Assembly (NCBI GenBank): GCA_016192705.1
Contig: JACPTQ010000044.1
Coordinates: 1-64,000 of the forward strand
DNA length: 64,000 nt
Source of the DNA: Deltaproteobacteria bacterium
GTDB taxonomy: Bacteria > Myxococcota > JACPTQ01
Reading direction: 5' to 3'
The position numbers and the translations under genes are program-made. This document shows, one piece after another, positions 60,496 to 64,000 of this stretch (positions are counted from its first letter, which is position 1; each line of letters opens with the position of its first letter). The notes under the pieces were generated by a model. That model searched no databases, was not told the origin of the DNA, and saw nothing but the letters and a program-made list of their open reading frames with translations.

Positions 60496-61065
60496 CTACA
60501 TGAAGTCGCGGACGAGCTTTGAAAAATCGCGAAAGAGCGGGTGCGTTGAGGTGCCGAGGAGTTGGAAAATGACGGTCTCGGCGTTTGTAACGGTGGCGCC
60601 GGCGTCACGCGCGAGGTCGAGCGCATTCTTAAAGTTAGCCTTTGTGCGCGAGAGGACGGCGTCGCGAACGAGGTGAACCGTGAAGCCGCGGTCGATAAGG
60701 TCGAGGACGGTCGAGTGAACGCAGACGTGCGCCTCCATGCCGATGACGATCGCGGCCTTGCGCGCGCCGGCGGCTGAAAGCGCGGCGTCGAATCCAGTCG
60801 CGGGTCCGCAACCGAAACAGGTCTTCTCGATAATCTTCGCTTTGTCGATGTGCGCCAAAAGCGCCGGCACCGTGTGGCCGAGCCCTTGCGGATACTGCTC
60901 CGATGCAACGACTGGAATTTCGAGACCACGCGCGAGTTTCAAGAGCGCGACCGCTTTGGCCTCGTTCGCCGCGCGGATCTCCGGCGGCATGGCGGCGACG
61001 AGCTTCTCCTGCCAATCCACGCAAACGACGATCGTCGAGTCGGCCTTCACACGCTGGTTCTTCAT
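60496..61065 (-). CDS. Isochorismatase-like hydrolase
   Basis: 189 residues. Isochorismatase-fold motifs: VVCVDWQEKLV with catalytic Asp, Lys in KIIEKTCFGC, and nucleophilic Cys in GMEAHVCVHST. YcaC-like members hydrolyse amides, nicotinamide or other small ligands. ATGA overlap with the ThDP enzyme gene upstream indicates tight coupling. The substrate may be a product or cofactor related to that enzyme, but neither is known. Confidence 0.88.
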   Translation of the reverse strand: MKNQRVKADSTIVVCVDWQEKLVAAMPPEIRAANEAKAVALLKLARGLEIPVVASEQYPQGLGHTVPALLAHIDKAKIIEKTCFGCGPATGFDAALSAAGARKAAIVIGMEAHVCVHSTVLDLIDRGFTVHLVRDAVLSRTKANFKNALDLARDAGATVTNAETVIFQLLGTSTHPLFRDFSKLVRDFM

Positions 61066-62723
61066 ATCGTCAAACCCTTCGCCATCGCCTCCTCGCGCAT
61101 CGTCGTCGGATCGATCTCGACGTTTACAAGCGCGACCTTGCCCGACGCAAACGCGCGCTCAAGCGCCCCGCGCATTTCGCCCGGCTTCGTAACGTGTTCG
61201 CCGTGTCCGCCCATCGCCGCGACGATCTTGTCGTAGCGGGTCATCGCGAGCTTTGTCGCGACCGCACGCTCCTCCGTATAGAAGGCGATCTGCGGCCCGC
61301 GAATCTGTCCCCATGCGCCATCGTTCCCGAGCACGATGACAAACGGCAAATTGAAGCGAAGCGCTGTATCGACCTCAAAGCCGTTCAGCCCAAACGCGCC
61401 GTCGCCCATGATGAGAAGGATGCGCCGCTTGGGATCAAGCTTTCGCGCCGCGATCGCGAACGGCACGCCGACGCCGAGGCATCCGAGCGGTCCCGGGTCG
61501 AGCCAGCCGCCCGGCTTTCGCTGCGGCAAAACTTTCGCCGACGCAACGACGATATCGCCGCCGTCGCCGATGAGAAGCGTGTTCGGGTCGTCCTTGATGA
61601 AGTCGGCGATCTCGCGCGCAAAGCGGTAATGCGTGATCGGAATCGCGTCGCTTTTTTCCTTCTCGCGCTGCCGTTCCTGCGACTTTGTTTCGGCGTCGCG
61701 CAGCATCCCAATCCACGCTGCGCGATCGGGTTTCCCAACGGCACGCGCCTTGAGCGCCATCTCCGCGAGCACCGCCTTCGCGTCCGCGTGAATCCCGATT
61801 TCGCACGAGCGATTCTTTCCAAGGATATGCGCATCGCGGTCGACCTGGATGACCTTCGTCTGCGGGCCAAACGTCGGTGACTGCCCATAATTCAGCCGAA
61901 AATCGAACGGCGTCCCAACCACGAGAACCCAGTCGGCCTGCGAAAGCGCCTGCCGTCGCGACAACTGAAACGCAAGCCGATGCGTTGGCGGAATCGACCC
62001 GCGCCCCATCGCGTTCGTGTAGACAGGTAATTCGAGCGCCTCCGCACACGCAACGAGCTCGGCCGCCGCGTCGTCCCACCAAATCTGCGAGCCCGCCATG
62101 ATCGCGCACTTTTCGGCCTTGTGGAGCGTCTCGACCGCGCGGTCGACGTACTCCGGGTCGCCAAACGGTCGCGCCCGCGTCAAATAGTCGCGCGGCCAAT
62201 CGACGTTTTCCTCCTCGATGAAATTCATGAGCACGTCGACGGGCAACTCCAAAAAGCACGGCCCCGGCACGCCCGATCGCGCGATGCGAAACGCCGTCGT
62301 CAAATATTCTGGAATGCGCCGCGTCTCGTGACACGACTTCGCCCACTTCGTGATCGGCTTCATGACCGACACGTGATCCATGTCTTGCAGCGACCCGCGC
62401 TCCATCAAAAAGAAAGGCCCCGCACCGCCAATCACGACGAGCGGCACCTGCGCGTAGTACGCGTTCGCAACCGCGGTCACGACGTCCGACACACCCGGCC
62501 CCGCCGTGACAATCGCAACGCCGACGCCGCGCGTGAGCCGCGCCCACCCGTCCGCCGCGTGCCCCGCCGCCTGCTCGTGTCGCGTGTCGATGATGCCGAT
62601 CCCTTCCTTCAAGCACCCCTCGTAAATCGGCGCGATGTGCCCGCCGCACAGCGTAAAGACGCACGATACCCCCTCAGCCTTCAGCGTTTTCGCGACCATC
62701 CAGCCGCCGTCGATTTGTCCCAT
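61062..62723 (-). CDS. ThDP-dependent enzyme of the acetolactate synthase / 2-hydroxyacyl-CoA lyase family
   Basis: 553 residues. Catalytic Glu in IIDTRHEQAAGHAADGWAR, GPGVSDVVTAVANAY, central FAD-like/structural domain with VIQVDRDAH, and ThDP motif GDGAFGLNGFEVDTALRFNL followed by VIVLGNDGAWGQIRG. A true large subunit of acetolactate synthase is slightly longer and linked to ilvN, which is absent. The ILVBL/HACL1 or oxalyl-CoA decarboxylase branch is a likelier match. Expected carbon-carbon cleavage or ligation at a 2-oxo or 2-hydroxyacyl substrate. Confidence 0.85.
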   Translation of the reverse strand: MGQIDGGWMVAKTLKAEGVSCVFTLCGGHIAPIYEGCLKEGIGIIDTRHEQAAGHAADGWARLTRGVGVAIVTAGPGVSDVVTAVANAYYAQVPLVVIGGAGPFFLMERGSLQDMDHVSVMKPITKWAKSCHETRRIPEYLTTAFRIARSGVPGPCFLELPVDVLMNFIEEENVDWPRDYLTRARPFGDPEYVDRAVETLHKAEKCAIMAGSQIWWDDAAAELVACAEALELPVYTNAMGRGSIPPTHRLAFQLSRRQALSQADWVLVVGTPFDFRLNYGQSPTFGPQTKVIQVDRDAHILGKNRSCEIGIHADAKAVLAEMALKARAVGKPDRAAWIGMLRDAETKSQERQREKEKSDAIPITHYRFAREIADFIKDDPNTLLIGDGGDIVVASAKVLPQRKPGGWLDPGPLGCLGVGVPFAIAARKLDPKRRILLIMGDGAFGLNGFEVDTALRFNLPFVIVLGNDGAWGQIRGPQIAFYTEERAVATKLAMTRYDKIVAAMGGHGEHVTKPGEMRGALERAFASGKVALVNVEIDPTTMREEAMAKGLTI

Positions 62724-62812
62724 GCGAAACCTCCAGCCGATTGGTTTAGCACGGCCGGCCGAGCAAGATAAGGCGGGCTCGGATGGGTCGAAGCGACGCT
62801 CGACACGGGTTT

Positions 62813-63319
62813 TTATCGATGGCGCCGTCGCTGCGTCGTTCCCTTGATCGAATTGTCCTCCAACGTGCGCACGATCGATTCGAGAACCGCCCGGGCTCCC
62901 TTAACCTCCACGGACGAAACGGACGCCAGCGCCGCTCGAATCAAGTCCTCGATTGTTCCTGCGGTCGCGCCATGAAGCTGACGGCCCGTTGCGGTGAGGC
63001 CGAGCAACGACCGGCGAGCGTCACGCGGATCCGCGCGGCGCTGCACGAGTCCATCGCGCTCAAGGCGCTTGAGCATTGGCGTGAGCGTTCCGGGATGAAC
63101 ATGGAAGAGGCGTGCAAGCTGGCCCGCTGTTATTCCCGGAAACCGACCAATCATCCGAATGACGAGACGCTGAGGCCCGGTCACACCGAGTGTGGTGGCC
63201 ATTCGTTTCGACGCGCGCTGGAGTGCGTGGTCGACGGCCCAGATGAGCCGAAGAAACTCGAACAATTCGCCGGGTGCGAGCAGCGGCTGGTCGGTCGCGC
63301 TCTGAATCGAAGCACTCAA
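62813..63319 (-). CDS. MarR-family transcriptional regulator
   Basis: 168 residues from ATG 63319 (ATGA overlap with the trehalose-phosphatase gene). MarR winged helix: GVTGPQRLVIRMIGRFPG, ITAGQLARLFHVHPGTLTPM (recognition helix), LKRLERDGLVQRRADPRDAR (wing) and a C-terminal dimer helix. A local regulator of the ThDP enzyme/isochorismatase pair is plausible, since the next gene starts 90 bases downstream on the same strand. The inducer is unknown. Confidence 0.88.
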   Translation of the reverse strand: MSASIQSATDQPLLAPGELFEFLRLIWAVDHALQRASKRMATTLGVTGPQRLVIRMIGRFPGITAGQLARLFHVHPGTLTPMLKRLERDGLVQRRADPRDARRSLLGLTATGRQLHGATAGTIEDLIRAALASVSSVEVKGARAVLESIVRTLEDNSIKGTTQRRRHR

Positions 63320-64000
63320 CGCGCGATCCGCGACAACGGCAACGCTCGTCGCCGAAACTCAATGACGAGCCGCAGGAACTCGTCGATTTCGCGTTGGCTT
63401 CGGATGAAGTACGCCGCCTGCGAGTTCCGGGTCGCCCCCACGCGGATCGACAGAAGTCGCCCCGGCTGATCCAGCTCGAACACGTCCTCGTCCGTTCTGT
63501 CGTCGCCCACGTAAATCGCGGTGTCACACCCGAGTCGTCGGCGTTCCCGTTCGAGCGCGATTCCCTTATGCGGCGCGGACTTCGGCAACACATTGACCAC
63601 CTGCTTGCCGGGAATCACCCGCACGTCACCGAGCGTGGCGAGCACGGAGTCAATCGACGCACGCACCCGTTTCTTTTCGCGCGACCTTCGAAAGTGAATC
63701 GCAACCGAGTAGACCTTGTCCTCAATTTGGACGCCCTGCAGAGGCAGGAGCCACTCGTCGAGCGCCGATCGCCAGCCCGCGACCTTGTGCATAAGGCGAT
63801 CGTTCGCTTGCCACGGCTCGATCCCGTGGTTTCCAACGACGCCATCCACGTCGGCACCCTTCAATTTGCGCCTCGCATCGATTTGGGCGCGGCCCGAAAT
63901 CACGACGATCGGAAGGAGTTTGGTCGCCGCGCAAAGGAGCGCCCGCGTGCGTTTCCGCATTTCAGCGCGCTCCGGCACAGCGACGATGGGCGCGAGGGTT
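63316..64000 (-). CDS. otsB: Trehalose-6-phosphate phosphatase, 5' end beyond the window
   Basis: HAD-superfamily phosphatase; the frame runs to the window edge (TLAPIVAVPERAEM), so the DxDGT nucleophile lies outside. Visible motifs: ISGR (motif II), VGNHGIEPW, Lys in SAPHKGIAL (motif III) and VGDDRTDEDVF (motif IV). Removes phosphate from trehalose-6-phosphate to give trehalose, a compatible solute. Followed by the MarR gene with a four-base overlap. otsA is not visible. Confidence 0.88.
   Translation of the reverse strand, partial: TLAPIVAVPERAEMRKRTRALLCAATKLLPIVVISGRAQIDARRKLKGADVDGVVGNHGIEPWQANDRLMHKVAGWRSALDEWLLPLQGVQIEDKVYSVAIHFRRSREKKRVRASIDSVLATLGDVRVIPGKQVVNVLPKSAPHKGIALERERRRLGCDTAIYVGDDRTDEDVFELDQPGRLLSIRVGATRNSQAAYFIRSQREIDEFLRLVIEFRRRALPLSRIAR

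Overview
The window reads as chromosomal DNA of a GC-rich, Gram-negative, surface-motile bacterium, most likely from the Myxococcota or a related former deltaproteobacterial lineage. That placement is an inference. It rests on Asp/Ala/Gly-rich lipoprotein linkers, a DUF4388-like/DnaJ-like/TPR protein, a che operon carrying a HEAT-repeat protein, a sigma-54-type promoter at a type IV pilin gene, a PPi-type phosphofructokinase and a class II ribonucleotide reductase under NrdR-type boxes. I found no rRNA, tRNA, CRISPR array, prophage or transposase gene.

Layout. 1-10.9 kb (+): DnaJ/TPR protein, NrdJ, CtpA protease, small exported proteins, a Nudix-metallo-beta-lactamase fusion and a membrane TPR protein. 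11-13.7 kb: an accessory island with a zinc-ribbon gene broken by a stop codon, a micro-ORF made of 21-bp repeats, GCGNNN hexamer arrays, palindromic repeats, and two convergent four-helix-bundle (S23/IVS type) genes, each with a leader hairpin able to hide its ribosome binding site. 13.7-16.4 kb (-): astA-astD, arginine catabolism. 16.5-19.2 kb (+): Pal-like lipoprotein, YbgF-like protein and a class A serine hydrolase. 19.2-24.7 kb (-): tandem-receiver response regulator, lipA and the E1 alpha, E1 beta and E2 genes of a 2-oxoacid dehydrogenase. LipA would supply the lipoyl group that E2 carries.

24.7-26.5 kb is about 1 kb of structured non-coding DNA beside the major pilin gene. It includes six G4 tracts in 48 bases that overlap a terminator-like hairpin. 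26.7-28.8 kb (+): a membrane protein and a frameshifted HD phosphohydrolase. 28.8-35 kb (-): a four-gene envelope operon joined by ATGA overlaps (membrane aminopropyltransferase-like protein, small membrane protein, LtaS-like phosphotransferase and a second alkaline-phosphatase-fold enzyme). 35.2-43.7 kb (+): a prepilin-like protein with a long Ser/Gly tail, then a complete chemosensory operon (response regulator, CheA, two CheW, HEAT protein, CheR, CheB) without its own receptor.

43.8-64 kb: eight-cysteine exported protein, PPi-PFK, a two-gene ABC exporter, large cysteine-bearing lipoproteins, a BKACE-family enzyme, a one-domain GlmU-like nucleotidyltransferase, a DUF218 protein, a B12-binding radical SAM protein, a PTR1/FolM-like reductase that probably starts at CTG, a Phd/PIN toxin-antitoxin pair with a TGTACA operator, and a (-) cluster of trehalose-phosphatase, MarR regulator, ThDP enzyme and isochorismatase-like hydrolase.

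The least explained items are the G4/hairpin element near pilA, the paired four-helix-bundle genes with their leaders and repeats, and the aminopropyltransferase/LtaS-like operon.
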